Positions 8,542 to 16,882 of a DNA stretch of 40,100 bases are shown here, one piece after another. Origin of the DNA: Chryseobacterium potabilaquae (GTDB lineage Bacteria > Bacteroidota > Bacteroidia > Flavobacteriales > Weeksellaceae); NCBI RefSeq assembly GCF_902728265.1, contig NZ_CACVBR010000037.1, forward strand, positions 1 through 40,100. The letters are read 5' to 3'. Below the pieces are notes generated by a model, which did not search any database, was not told the DNA's origin, and saw only the letters and a program-made list of their open reading frames with translations. The first letter of the stretch is position 1; every line of letters begins with the position of its first letter. The translations under genes and the position numbers were made by a program.

Positions 8542-9561
8542 CTAAGAGTTTAGGATATCTTTGATTTTTAATTTCGTTTTTTCAGTATTTAGTTGGAGTA
8601 TTACTTTTTCAAGTTCAGGATATTCTTTTATGGTTTCCCAATGATACGCAAACTTTGTTATATTTTCAATTCCTATTTCAATACTTTCAATAAAATGAGA
8701 TTTTCGTTGAATCAGGCCTCTAAAGCCATAAGCTCCTAAAACTTGTAAAAATCTCATCATTTGAATGGGCTTGATTGAATTTCTTAGTTGTTCTTGTGAT
8801 TCTTTATGCTCAAACTTTTGAATATAAAATTCCAACATTTCATTTTTAAAAATCTCAGAAAAATTGGCTTTAGCCTGAAAAAGAAAAGAAATCACATCAT
8901 ATATGAAAGGGCCGTACATTGCACCTTGATAATCAATGAATGAAATTTCATGATCTTTACTAACCATAATATTTCTAGCTTGAAAATCTCGGATCATCAG
9001 ACCTTTAGGTTCTATTTTTTCAATAAGGCAGGTTATTTTTTGGAACTCTTTTAGGAGAGTGGATTTATGATAATCAAGTTCAAGAATATCCACTACAAAA
9101 TTTTTAAAATAGTAAAGATCATGCATGATAGGAAACTGATCATAAGCTTCATATTCAAAAGTTTTGCTATAATCTATTTTATCCTTGGTTTGAATCTGTA
9201 AATGAAATAGTTTTTCTAAAGTTTGACTTACTAAGAGTCTGACGTTATCACTCAAACCTTGTTCTGAAATAATCTCAGATAGTGTGTTCTCACCTAAAAA
9301 GTCTTGTATATATATATTCCTATCCTCAGAAATTGCTAGAACTTGAGGGGTGTTAAGCTGAAGTTGAGAAAAAATTTGAGAAAAATAAAAGAAGCTTTCA
9401 TTTTCTTGAATATTTTCATTGTAGGTAATAATATACTTTTTATCGTCTGTAATTGCCAAGAAATTAATCCTTGTGGAACCACTTTGAGGTAACTTGACAA
9501 GCTCAAAAGGTTTTCCCAAAAGATATTTCTCTAAAAATTGTTGCGCGTATACGGAATTCAT
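8542..9561 (-). CDS. COG3178 phosphotransferase, AmgK-like amino-sugar anomeric kinase
   Basis: 339 aa from ATG at 9561 (MNSVYAQQF). A TTG four codons upstream lies inside the promoter box and is rejected as start. This is an aminoglycoside-phosphotransferase/protein-kinase-like fold. The catalytic loop reads IRDFQARNIM (catalytic Asp202, metal Asn207) instead of the usual HxDxxxxN, and is followed by FIDYQGAMYGPFIYDV (metal Asp220). The R-D-[FY]-x-x-x-N form and the YQGA...GP..YD context are typical of COG3178, which includes AmgK, the MurNAc/GlcNAc anomeric kinase. It begins an operon with RapZ-C and a MurU-like gene. It could instead phosphorylate another sugar or small alcohol; no antibiotic-resistance role is suggested. 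Confidence 0.78.
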   Translation of the reverse strand: MNSVYAQQFLEKYLLGKPFELVKLPQSGSTRINFLAITDDKKYIITYNENIQENESFFYFSQIFSQLQLNTPQVLAISEDRNIYIQDFLGENTLSEIISEQGLSDNVRLLVSQTLEKLFHLQIQTKDKIDYSKTFEYEAYDQFPIMHDLYYFKNFVVDILELDYHKSTLLKEFQKITCLIEKIEPKGLMIRDFQARNIMVSKDHEISFIDYQGAMYGPFIYDVISFLFQAKANFSEIFKNEMLEFYIQKFEHKESQEQLRNSIKPIQMMRFLQVLGAYGFRGLIQRKSHFIESIEIGIENITKFAYHWETIKEYPELEKVILQLNTEKTKLKIKDILNS

Positions 9562-9570
9562 AGTATGTAA

Positions 9571-9578
9571 CAAATATA
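9571..9578 (-). promoter_or_regulatory. -7 promoter box of the amgK-rapZC-murU operon
   Basis: The minus strand reads TATATTTG, a match to TAnnTTTG, 9 nt before the kinase ATG at 9561. It is divergent from and about 20 bp away from the xrtF -7 box, so two opposed polymerases would compete for a very short region. Confidence 0.6.
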
Positions 9579-9598
9579 GTAATTTACGAGTGAATTTT

Positions 9599-9606
9599 TA
9601 TCTTTG
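9599..9606 (+). promoter_or_regulatory. -7 promoter box of xrtF, 4 nt before its ATG
   Basis: TATCTTTG followed by TATT and ATG at 9611. With initiation 4-6 nt downstream of the box, as usual in Bacteroidota, the mRNA would have no leader. It also rules out any longer xrtF frame starting upstream. Confidence 0.6.
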
Positions 9607-9610
9607 TATT

Positions 9611-10141
9611 ATGCTAAAAGATTTTAGACCAGTTTTAGGTATTTTATTGCGCTTCATCATTGTTTATTTGGTGTTGCTTTTTTCCTATCAGTTCTATTTA
9701 AATCATTTTAAAGAATTTGGATTAGATCCTTTTTCAAAAATAATAGCTGAGCAAGTAAGCTATCTTCAGAATTGGTTAGGGTATCCCACGAAGCTTTATA
9801 ATGATGTTCCCCAAGAGCAAGTATGGTTTTATGTAAAGAAGAGGTATGTAACAAGAATGGTTGAAGGATGTAATGCTGTTTCTGTAATGATTCTTTTTGT
9901 CTCCTTTATTCTTGCTTTTTATAAAGGAAAAAAAACTTTTATTTTTTTAGTTTTGGGTCTTGCTTTACTTTATATTATGAATGTATTGAGGATTGTAGGG
10001 TTGAATATTGTAGTAAGGGATTATAAAGAATATGGAAAGATGTTTCATGATTATATTTTTCCTGCAGCTATTTATGGAACTGTTGTAGCTCTTTGGTTAA
10101 TCTGGATTAAATTTTTTGCTTTGAAACATGAAAATTCTTAA
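9611..10141 (+). CDS. xrtF: Exosortase family protein XrtF
   Basis: 176 aa from ATG at 9611; the open frame extends further upstream but would cross the promoter and the divergent kinase gene. It is an integral membrane protein with about five hydrophobic helices. The exosortase catalytic residues are all present: Cys87 in EGCNA, Arg127 in NVLRIVG and His146 in FHDYIFP. Exosortases are transpeptidase-like enzymes that process C-terminal sorting tails (PEP-CTERM in other clades). The F type is small and flavobacterial, and to my knowledge its target is not established. The partner gene overlaps its 3' end by 14 bp. Confidence 0.92.
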   Translation: MLKDFRPVLGILLRFIIVYLVLLFSYQFYLNHFKEFGLDPFSKIIAEQVSYLQNWLGYPTKLYNDVPQEQVWFYVKKRYVTRMVEGCNAVSVMILFVSFILAFYKGKKTFIFLVLGLALLYIMNVLRIVGLNIVVRDYKEYGKMFHDYIFPAAIYGTVVALWLIWIKFFALKHENS

Positions 10142-10568
10142 TTGGTTTTTAATTATTGTAGGCATTGTTGGCCTCATGAGTGTAAGGGTTTTTGAGGATA
10201 CTATTTTTTATGATCCATTCCTGAATTATTTCCATGAAGCTAATAAAAATATTTCTTTCCCTGAGTATACATGGGGAAAACTGATTATTAGTCATTTGTT
10301 TAGATTCGTTTTGAATTTATTTTTTTCTTGCCTTATTATACAGTGCCTATTTAGAAATAAAGAATGGACTATACAGGGTGGAGTATTATTAATCATAATA
10401 TTTGGAATCACTTTTCCCATTTATCTTTACTGCATTTATGATAGATTTGATCTAGGTTATCTTTTTTCTTTTTATATGAGACGTTTTGTTATTCAACCTT
10501 TAATTTTATTGTTGATTGTTCCTATGTTTTATTATAGAAAACAATTGCAGGGAAGGGGTAAGGGATAA
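10128..10568 (+). CDS. Exosortase F system-associated membrane protein
   Basis: 146 aa with four predicted membrane helices (about 5-20, 48-72, 83-103, 120-138). Its start overlaps the end of xrtF by 14 bp, implying coupled translation. Features of the family are RVFEDTIFYDPF..YFH near the N terminus, HLFRFVLNLFFSCLII in the second helix, and MRRFVIQP before the last helix. It is found next to XrtF in flavobacteria and presumably forms a complex with it. No catalytic residues are evident. Confidence 0.88.
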   Translation: MKILNWFLIIVGIVGLMSVRVFEDTIFYDPFLNYFHEANKNISFPEYTWGKLIISHLFRFVLNLFFSCLIIQCLFRNKEWTIQGGVLLIIIFGITFPIYLYCIYDRFDLGYLFSFYMRRFVIQPLILLLIVPMFYYRKQLQGRGKG

Positions 10569-10586
10569 ACTTAAAAGTTTTTAAGT
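10569..10586. terminator. AT-rich hairpin between convergent genes
   Basis: ACTTAAAA / TTTTAAGT inverted repeat directly after the XrtF-associated gene stop, with the convergent cation transporter stop at 10618. All-AT stem, so only a weak terminator candidate. Confidence 0.3.
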
Positions 10587-10617
10587 ATCAATAACGAATC
10601 TCTGAATGTGAGTAATG

Positions 10618-11613
10618 CTATTCTAGGGAATGTTTTTCTACGTTAGTTACATTTTCGGGAGTCCATTGAACTCTTTTTACAAATTCTTTTTCTCTTACGG
10701 GGCAATCTTTAATTTGGCAGAGGCTGCAAGAAGTAGGTTTGCAATCATCCATATGAAAATTAAATTCAATGCTCCGATTAATTTTTTTTGCCAATAAGAC
10801 AATCATTTTTTCCATTTCTTTATGAGCATCCCTTAAAGGGTAGTACCAAGGAAGGGTAATATGGGCATCAATATGTAGAGATGAACCAAATTGTTGTATT
10901 TTCATATTGTGGACATCTATCCACTCTATTTGTCTGTTTGCCTCAAGGATTTTAATAATTTGATTTAATAGCTCCGGATCTTGTTCATCCATAATTCCAC
11001 TTAAAGATTTTCGAACAATCTTGTATCCAACGAATATGATATAAACACCAAAAATTAGAGCTACAGCGGAATCGAGCCAATATATTTTTGTGAAGTATAC
11101 AATAATCAAACTTACTACAACTCCCAATGTTGTCATGGTGTCAGATTGCAAATGCTTTCCGGATGAAATAAGCACAAGGGAATTTTCTTTTTTTCCTTTA
11201 TTTATTGAAATGTACCCTAATAGATAATTAATAATAGCTGTAGCTGCAATAATCCAAATACCTAAATCTAACTTGTTCAGGACTTTCCCTACAATGAGAC
11301 TATCTATGCCTTCATAAATAATCATGATCCCTGCCATAGCAATTAAAGCTCCTTCAATACCCGAAGTAACGAATTCTACTTTTCCGTGTCCATAAGGATG
11401 ATCTTCGTCCTTAGGCTTTGCAGCTAGATATAAGGAATAAAGTCCCATAAATGCACTAATGACATTTACAATACTTTCCATGGCATCGGAAAATACGGCA
11501 TCGGAATTAGTAAGTTTCCAGGCAACGATTTTTCCAATGAAAAGGAGGATTCCCAAGAAAGCAATGAGCTTTTGAAAACCAATTTTATCTTTACTATTTT
11601 TTTGAATATTCAT
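10618..11613 (-). CDS. Cation diffusion facilitator (CDF) family metal efflux protein
   Basis: 331 aa from ATG at 11613; an upstream TTG at 11640 falls in the terminator hairpin of asd and is rejected. It has six membrane helices (about 10-290 with the cytosolic domain) and exports divalent metal (Zn, Fe, Mn or Co) by proton antiport. The TM2 site reads FSDAMESIVN, with Glu and Asn where zinc transporters usually have His and Asp; the TM5 site is conventional (KHLQSD, His and Asp four apart). HPYGHGK is the family's loop motif. The cytosolic domain (DVHNMKIQQFG, HIDAHITL, EFNFHMD) ends in a Cys-rich segment, CKPTSCSLCQIKDC, a likely extra metal site. The metal cannot be fixed from sequence. 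Confidence 0.88.
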   Translation of the reverse strand: MNIQKNSKDKIGFQKLIAFLGILLFIGKIVAWKLTNSDAVFSDAMESIVNVISAFMGLYSLYLAAKPKDEDHPYGHGKVEFVTSGIEGALIAMAGIMIIYEGIDSLIVGKVLNKLDLGIWIIAATAIINYLLGYISINKGKKENSLVLISSGKHLQSDTMTTLGVVVSLIIVYFTKIYWLDSAVALIFGVYIIFVGYKIVRKSLSGIMDEQDPELLNQIIKILEANRQIEWIDVHNMKIQQFGSSLHIDAHITLPWYYPLRDAHKEMEKMIVLLAKKINRSIEFNFHMDDCKPTSCSLCQIKDCPVREKEFVKRVQWTPENVTNVEKHSLE

Positions 11614-11624
11614 AAGGTTTGGCA

Positions 11625-11660
11625 AAAAAAAGAATCTCAATTATGAGACTCTTTTTTATT
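11625..11660 (-). terminator. Terminator after asd
   Basis: Hairpin GAATCTCA / TGAGACTC flanked by long A and T runs, just downstream (minus strand) of the asd stop at 11669 and upstream of the CDF gene. One mismatch in the stem. Confidence 0.7.
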
Positions 11661-11668
11661 TTGTTAGT

Positions 11669-12661
11669 TTATACTAAGTTATTTTCTACAATGTACTCTG
11701 CGATTTGGACTGCATTAGTTGCGGCTCCTTTTCTTAGGTTATCTGCGACTATCCAGAGGTTAAGAGTTTTGGGTTGTGAAAGATCCCGCCTTATTCTTCC
11801 TACGAAAACTTCATCTTTTCCTTCCGAATATAAGGGCATGGGATATTGGTTATTTTTCACATCATCCATTACGACTACGCCAGGAGTTTCAGATAGAATT
11901 CTTCTTACTTCCTCAAGATCAAATTCATTCTCAAATTCTATATTTACACTTTCTGAATGGCCTCCTTGTACAGGTACTCTTACTGCGGTTGCTGTTAGAT
12001 TAAATGTATCGTCTCCTAAAATCTTTTTAGGTTCTTTCATTAATTTAATTTCTTCTTTTGTATAATCATCATCTCCAAAAACATCGCAATGAGGAAGCGC
12101 ATTTTTAAAGATTTGATAAGGATATACTTTAGCAATCGAATGATCTCCGCTTATTTCCGAGTTTAATTGATCTACTGCCGCTTTTCCTGTTCCTGTTACA
12201 GATTGATAGGTAGAAATGATAACTCTTTTTAAATCATATTTTTTATTCAAAGGTCCTAGAACCATTACGAGTTGAATAGTAGAGCAGTTGGGGTTTGCAA
12301 TGATTTTATCTTTTTTTGTTAAAACATTTGCATTGATTTCAGGGACTACCAGTTTTTTATCTGGATCCATTCTCCATGCGGAAGAATTGTCGATTACAGT
12401 TGTTCCTACTTCGGCAAAAAGAGGTGCAAATTCGAGAGATGTTGCCCCACCGGCAGAAAAAATAGCAATATCGGGTTTGGCAGCTATAGCGTCTTTCATG
12501 CTTACAATCGTAAATTCTTCCTGTTTATACTTCACCTTATTACCTACAGATTTTTCAGATGCTACTGGAATTAATTCTGTTATCGGGAAGTTTCTCTCTT
12601 CGAGAACTTTCAGCATTACTTGTCCAACCATTCCTGTTGAACCTACTACAGCTACTTTCAT
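11669..12661 (-). CDS. asd: Aspartate-semialdehyde dehydrogenase
   Basis: 330 aa, cytoplasmic. It reduces aspartyl phosphate with NADPH to aspartate semialdehyde, the branch point to lysine/diaminopimelate, threonine and methionine. The N-terminal Rossmann motif VVGSTGMVG is at 5-13, the catalytic Cys126 lies in NPNCSTIQ, and the substrate-binding His235 lies in GGHSES. Length and motifs match the bacterial family without insertions. The start at 12661 gives the expected MKVAVVGSTG. It lies 31 bp downstream of a small membrane-protein gene and could be co-transcribed with it. Confidence 0.95.
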   Translation of the reverse strand: MKVAVVGSTGMVGQVMLKVLEERNFPITELIPVASEKSVGNKVKYKQEEFTIVSMKDAIAAKPDIAIFSAGGATSLEFAPLFAEVGTTVIDNSSAWRMDPDKKLVVPEINANVLTKKDKIIANPNCSTIQLVMVLGPLNKKYDLKRVIISTYQSVTGTGKAAVDQLNSEISGDHSIAKVYPYQIFKNALPHCDVFGDDDYTKEEIKLMKEPKKILGDDTFNLTATAVRVPVQGGHSESVNIEFENEFDLEEVRRILSETPGVVVMDDVKNNQYPMPLYSEGKDEVFVGRIRRDLSQPKTLNLWIVADNLRKGAATNAVQIAEYIVENNLV

Positions 12662-12692
12662 TTTGATGTTGAGTAATTTTTAAGTTAATATA

Positions 12693-13124
12693 TTATGCCC
12701 CAAAGACTTTTGCCCAAGGGAATGCAAATGCAAATAAACCAACTGCAATTAGTCCCATAATTACAATTGCTAAAGAAATGGAATCACTAGATTTTACTTT
12801 CTTATTGATGATGGTCATCAATATAGCTGCGACTAACATAGAAAATGGATGTTCCACGTATTGGAATCTTAAATCAGCATTTTTCATTACAGCACCCATA
12901 TTCATTCCTTTGGTGAAGTTGATAATGAGCATAATAATACCTAATGTAAATTGGATGTGAAAAAACATCATAGTGAATAAGGTAATTTTCTTTAAGAAAC
13001 CATTTACTTTACCACTGAAACTAAACATTGTAACTAAAAGCGCAATAATAAATAATGCCACTAAAAGAAGTTCCAAATACCCAAACCCTTTGTGCGCATT
13101 AAGCAAAATCTTGTAAAAATCCAT
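12693..13124 (-). CDS. Small four-helix membrane protein (cytochrome b-like pattern)
   Basis: 143 aa with four hydrophobic helices (about 16-36, 46-70, 92-108, 117-137). Three His residues lie at helix ends or in helices (His11, His56, His92: AHKGFG, FFHIQF, EHPFS), an arrangement seen in small flavobacterial membrane proteins sometimes labelled cytochrome b. Heme binding is conjectural. The gene lies just upstream of asd on the same strand, which may only mean shared transcription. No function is recognised. Confidence 0.6.
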   Translation of the reverse strand: MDFYKILLNAHKGFGYLELLLVALFIIALLVTMFSFSGKVNGFLKKITLFTMMFFHIQFTLGIIMLIINFTKGMNMGAVMKNADLRFQYVEHPFSMLVAAILMTIINKKVKSSDSISLAIVIMGLIAVGLFAFAFPWAKVFGA

Positions 13125-13146
13125 AATTCTATTTTTTTCTAATACG

Positions 13147-13154
13147 CAAATATA
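13147..13154 (-). promoter_or_regulatory. -7 promoter box of the four-helix protein/asd unit
   Basis: TATATTTG on the minus strand, 22 nt before the ATG at 13124; it fits TAnnTTTG. Confidence 0.5.
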
Positions 13155-13158
13155 ACAA

Positions 13159-13183
13159 AAATCCCAGCGATAAGCTGGGATTT
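13159..13183 (-). terminator. Terminator of the large TonB receptor gene
   Basis: Perfect stem AAATCCCAGC / GCTGGGATTT, 5-nt loop, followed on the minus strand by TTG and T-rich sequence. It lies 26 bp after the receptor's stop. Confidence 0.8.
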
Positions 13184-13208
13184 AGTATCTTAAAATCTTA
13201 AGTATCTA

Positions 13209-15812
13209 TTAGAATTTGAAGGTAATATTAGCGGCCCAAGTTCTTCCAAATCCAAAATATACTTGGTTACGAACGTCAATACCTTTATAGTTTGTGGTAT
13301 TAGTAGCATCGTTATATATACTTGTTCTACCTTCTGAAATGTAAACAGTATCTAATAAGTTATAAATATTAGCACCTAAAGTCAGAGCATTTTTATTAGA
13401 AAAAGTAAATGTATAATTTGCTCCTAGATCAAATAGATTATAATCCGGTAGTCTTAAAGTTCCTTTTTGTGCGGCCTCAGGTATTGCTCCTGTAGTCATA
13501 TTGATCATAAAATCATTTACATTGATTTGAGAGTATAAGTCTCCGATAAATCTCCAATTTGCATTAATTTTAAGACCTTTTACAGGCTTTAATACAGCCC
13601 CTAATGAAGCGGTTAACTGTGGAGCATCACCCACTTTTGCTTTGTCTAGAGCTAGTGTAGCAGTATTGACTCCATTTTGTATAGTGATAGGCTGATTATT
13701 GTCATCGAATACAGATCCGGATGCATTCCCTTCATATTTGTAATCACCCCAAGAGAACATTCCTTCAAGATCAAGAAGCTTTCCAACATTGTAGAATAAT
13801 TCAAGCTCTGCTCCGTAATGTACTTGAGTAATTCCGGATATTTCAGCATATGCATTTTGAATTTGATTTCCAGAGATATCTGTAACAGTAAGTCCTGTTC
13901 TTCTTTGGAATCTATCTCCCCAAGATGTTCTAAATAAATTTACATTTGCTTTAAAGTTTGCTGAACGGTATCCATAACCTAGTTCTGCTCCAAATATTTT
14001 TTCGTTGGTTAAATTGGGATTTAATACCTGGCGATTACTTGGGAATACACCATTGAAGAATGGTTGTCTAGAATAATATCCAATATTACCAAATACATTA
14101 TGATTAGCATTGATATTATAATTGATTCCCCCTTTAATATTGAATCCTAATAAATCCTTATATGGAGTTCTTCTATTTACAACTTCTCCTGCAGGTGTAT
14201 TGGGTTGTCTTGTTACCCCATCAATAATCCAATTGTCAATTCTTTGGAAAGATTGGTTAGAAATTGCTCCCTGTACGAATGCTGATAGGTTGTCGTTAGA
14301 GTATTCAATTTGTCCAAAACCTCCATACCAAAGTACTCTACCATCATAGTTTCTATTAACGATTTGAGATTTATCTTTAATAGCTTTTACAAATGGATTA
14401 GCAGATGGAACAGTCTCCTGAGTAGATGTAGCGATATAGCCATTTGGTTGGTTAGCATCTCCTCTTTCTTGATATCCATTAGCTCCCAGTAAGTTGGTTA
14501 AGACTCCTGGGTGATATCCATAGTAATATCTTGCGTCTATACCTACCGAGAAGTTCCAATTTTGGTTAAGCTTGTGGTTGAAGTTTGATAAAACACCATA
14601 CCAGTCATGAGAATTTATATTTGCTCTTTGGGTGATACCATTGTTACTTCTATTGATTCCGGCACCTGCAGGGAAAGCATTGTTTGCTCCAAAGTCGGCA
14701 ACATTCCCTCCTTGGTTCCATTTTACAATATCATCCCATCTAATAAGTCCATCTGCTGTTCTTGGAAGCTGGCCATAGTTTGTATTTTTACCATTGATGG
14801 AACCTAATATACCTGTTCCACCACCTCTACCCCAAGAGCCATATAGGACAGTAGACAATTTTGAACTTTCTGAAATTTTATAATCCCAGTTAAATGATGC
14901 GATGGGTTTCGAATAAAAGTTTCTGTTGGTAGAAAATTGTCTAGCTTTACCATCTGCATCTGTTAAATATCCCCAGTTTGGATTATATCTTCTATTAGGA
15001 TCATCAATCCCATTACCATATTTAATAAAGGTTTCTATACTGCTACTAAAGTTTTGGTTATGCCATTGTGGAGCCCCTGTGAATGTAAATTGGAAGTCAT
15101 GTTTTTCGTTAGGCTGAAATCCTACTGCGAAGTAATAGTTATAACTTTCAAAGTCTGTTCCGTCCACGTACATAGCACCGGCAGTTCTACTCATTAAGAA
15201 AGAGGTCGACCATCCTTTCGCATTTTTACCTGTATTATAAGAGAATGCAGTTTTGATGTATCCATTATTAGCTAACCCCAATGTAATGCTTCCTTGCTTC
15301 TTCATGTCAGCAGATCTTGTTAACACATTGATTGTTCCTCCTACGGAAGGAATGGCTAATTTTGAAGAACCTAGCCCTCTTTGTACTTGCATTGTAGAAG
15401 TTACATCGGAAAGTCCTGCCCAGTTTGACCAGTATACGGCTCCGGTCTCCATATCATTAACCGGCATTCCGTTGACCATTACGGCGATATTTTCATTTCC
15501 AAAACCTCTAATTCTGATTGAAGCATCACCAAAACCACCACCACCTTTTGTAGCATACACCGATGGAGTTGTATTTAGAATTTCTGGAAACTCTTGGTTA
15601 CCCAATTTTTCTACAATTTGTGCTGCTTTAATTGTGGAAACTGCTACAGGTGTTTTTCTATCTTTAGCGATATCTGCAACTCCTGTTATTACAACTTGTT
15701 CAATGTCTTTAGATCTTGTGTCAACAGTATCTTGAACTTGCTGTGCATAATAAACGCTAGCTGTAGATAAGGTTATTATCGCAGTTAGCATTGATTGGTT
15801 GATTAATTTCAT
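13209..15812 (-). CDS. TonB-dependent outer-membrane receptor
   Basis: 867 aa. A signal peptide (about 1-23, ending YYAQ) precedes a TonB box-like DIEQVVITG (36-44) and a classic plug domain (about 55-170: DRKTPVAVST, PEILNTTPSV, IRIRGFGNENIAVMVNG). The barrel follows and ends NITFKF, with terminal Phe. Unlike the receptor at 1691 it has no carboxypeptidase-like N-terminal domain and no adjacent lipoprotein, so it may import a siderophore or other small ligand alone. The barrel's ligand is not recognisable. It is a single-gene unit with its own promoter and terminator. Confidence 0.9.
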   Translation of the reverse strand: MKLINQSMLTAIITLSTASVYYAQQVQDTVDTRSKDIEQVVITGVADIAKDRKTPVAVSTIKAAQIVEKLGNQEFPEILNTTPSVYATKGGGGFGDASIRIRGFGNENIAVMVNGMPVNDMETGAVYWSNWAGLSDVTSTMQVQRGLGSSKLAIPSVGGTINVLTRSADMKKQGSITLGLANNGYIKTAFSYNTGKNAKGWSTSFLMSRTAGAMYVDGTDFESYNYYFAVGFQPNEKHDFQFTFTGAPQWHNQNFSSSIETFIKYGNGIDDPNRRYNPNWGYLTDADGKARQFSTNRNFYSKPIASFNWDYKISESSKLSTVLYGSWGRGGGTGILGSINGKNTNYGQLPRTADGLIRWDDIVKWNQGGNVADFGANNAFPAGAGINRSNNGITQRANINSHDWYGVLSNFNHKLNQNWNFSVGIDARYYYGYHPGVLTNLLGANGYQERGDANQPNGYIATSTQETVPSANPFVKAIKDKSQIVNRNYDGRVLWYGGFGQIEYSNDNLSAFVQGAISNQSFQRIDNWIIDGVTRQPNTPAGEVVNRRTPYKDLLGFNIKGGINYNINANHNVFGNIGYYSRQPFFNGVFPSNRQVLNPNLTNEKIFGAELGYGYRSANFKANVNLFRTSWGDRFQRRTGLTVTDISGNQIQNAYAEISGITQVHYGAELELFYNVGKLLDLEGMFSWGDYKYEGNASGSVFDDNNQPITIQNGVNTATLALDKAKVGDAPQLTASLGAVLKPVKGLKINANWRFIGDLYSQINVNDFMINMTTGAIPEAAQKGTLRLPDYNLFDLGANYTFTFSNKNALTLGANIYNLLDTVYISEGRTSIYNDATNTTNYKGIDVRNQVYFGFGRTWAANITFKF

Positions 15813-15854
15813 AATCGTTAGTAATAGTTAGATTTAAATTTTACGCAAAAATCG

Positions 15855-15862
15855 CAAAATTA
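15855..15862 (-). promoter_or_regulatory. -7 promoter box of the TonB receptor gene
   Basis: The minus strand reads TAATTTTG, fitting TAnnTTTG, 42 nt upstream of the ATG at 15812. Confidence 0.45.
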
Positions 15863-16021
15863 ATTTTAACTATTATTAACTAAATGTTAATTTTTAAACA
15901 TTATTTTTGTGTTTTATATTTCTGATTATCAGTATGTTGTTGTTTTGTTTGAATTCATATGAAAAAAAACAGATTGTTGAATTTTTAACAGAAATGAGTT
16001 ATTTTTATTAAGAATGTAATG

Positions 16022-16882
16022 TTATTTTATGGCTTTAAGACTTAAATCAATATTTTGAGCAGAATGGGTAAGTGCGCCTGCTGAAATAAAAGTGACTCCT
16101 GTAGTGGCAATTTCTTTCAATTGTTCTCGTGTAATTCCTCCAGAAGCTTCCGTTTCGCATCTTCCATTTACCATTTGTACAGCCTGTTTCATTATTTTTA
16201 CATCCATATTATCAAGCATTATCCGATCTACTTTTGCATTGATTGCTTCTTGTACTTCGTCAAGGTTTCTGGTTTCAACTTCGATTTTTAATTTTTTCTT
16301 ATTTTTTTTGATATAGTCTTTAGCCATATTTACAGCATTTGTAATACTTCCGTTATAATCAATATGATTATCCTTAAGCATGATCATATCATAAAGACCA
16401 TATCGGTGATTAGTGCCTCCTCCAATCGCAACAGCCCATTTTTCGCATACCCTAAAATTTGGTGTTGTTTTTCTAGTATCTAAAAGTTTGGTTTTTGTAC
16501 CCACTAACCTTGCATCCCATTCGTGAGTGAGTGTCGCTATACCGCTCATTCGTTGCATACAATTCAAAACAAGTCGCTCTGTAGATAGAATAGATCTGGC
16601 ATTGCCTGTAACAACAAAAGCGATATCTCCAGGCTTTGTAGTTTCTCCATCTTTAATCAATCTTTCTATCTGTAAGTTTTTGTCGAAAGTTTTAAAAATT
16701 ATTTCCGCTAATTCTACACCTGCTAAAATACAATCCTGTTTTACCAAAAGCTTTGCACTTTGCACTAAGTCTTTAGGGATGGTAGAAAGAGTAGAATGAT
16801 CTCCATCTTGGATATCTTCTTCTAGTGCATTTTTAATAAACGTTTTGAGAGCCTTATCTGTTACGTAACTTGGTCTTTTCAT
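16022..16882 (-). CDS. nadC: Nicotinate-nucleotide pyrophosphorylase (quinolinate phosphoribosyltransferase)
   Basis: 286 aa, cytoplasmic. It converts quinolinate and PRPP to nicotinate mononucleotide, the third step of de novo NAD synthesis. Visible signatures are NALEEDIQDGDHST (N-terminal domain), LNCMQRMSGIATLT, LDTRKTTP (substrate-binding Arg/Lys), LKDNHID, EVETRNLDE (Glu at the barrel) and EASGGIT. Full length. Its ATG follows the nadB stop codon with no base between them, indicating translational coupling. It is the last gene of the nitroreductase-nadB-nadC unit. Confidence 0.95.
   Translation of the reverse strand: MKRPSYVTDKALKTFIKNALEEDIQDGDHSTLSTIPKDLVQSAKLLVKQDCILAGVELAEIIFKTFDKNLQIERLIKDGETTKPGDIAFVVTGNARSILSTERLVLNCMQRMSGIATLTHEWDARLVGTKTKLLDTRKTTPNFRVCEKWAVAIGGGTNHRYGLYDMIMLKDNHIDYNGSITNAVNMAKDYIKKNKKKLKIEVETRNLDEVQEAINAKVDRIMLDNMDVKIMKQAVQMVNGRCETEASGGITREQLKEIATTGVTFISAGALTHSAQNIDLSLKAIK

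Noticed and set aside
9494..9610. Longer xrtF frame beginning at 9494
   Set aside because: It would overlap the divergent kinase gene and both promoter boxes; the ATG at 9611 gives the expected exosortase N terminus.
11619..12683. Plus-strand open frames of 148, 75 and 131 codons opposite asd
   Set aside because: asd is complete with catalytic Cys and His on the minus strand; these are shadows.
15253..15735. 160-codon open frame on the plus strand opposite the TonB receptor
   Set aside because: It is antisense to a well-supported receptor plug domain, has no recognisable domain, and reflects codon bias of the real gene.
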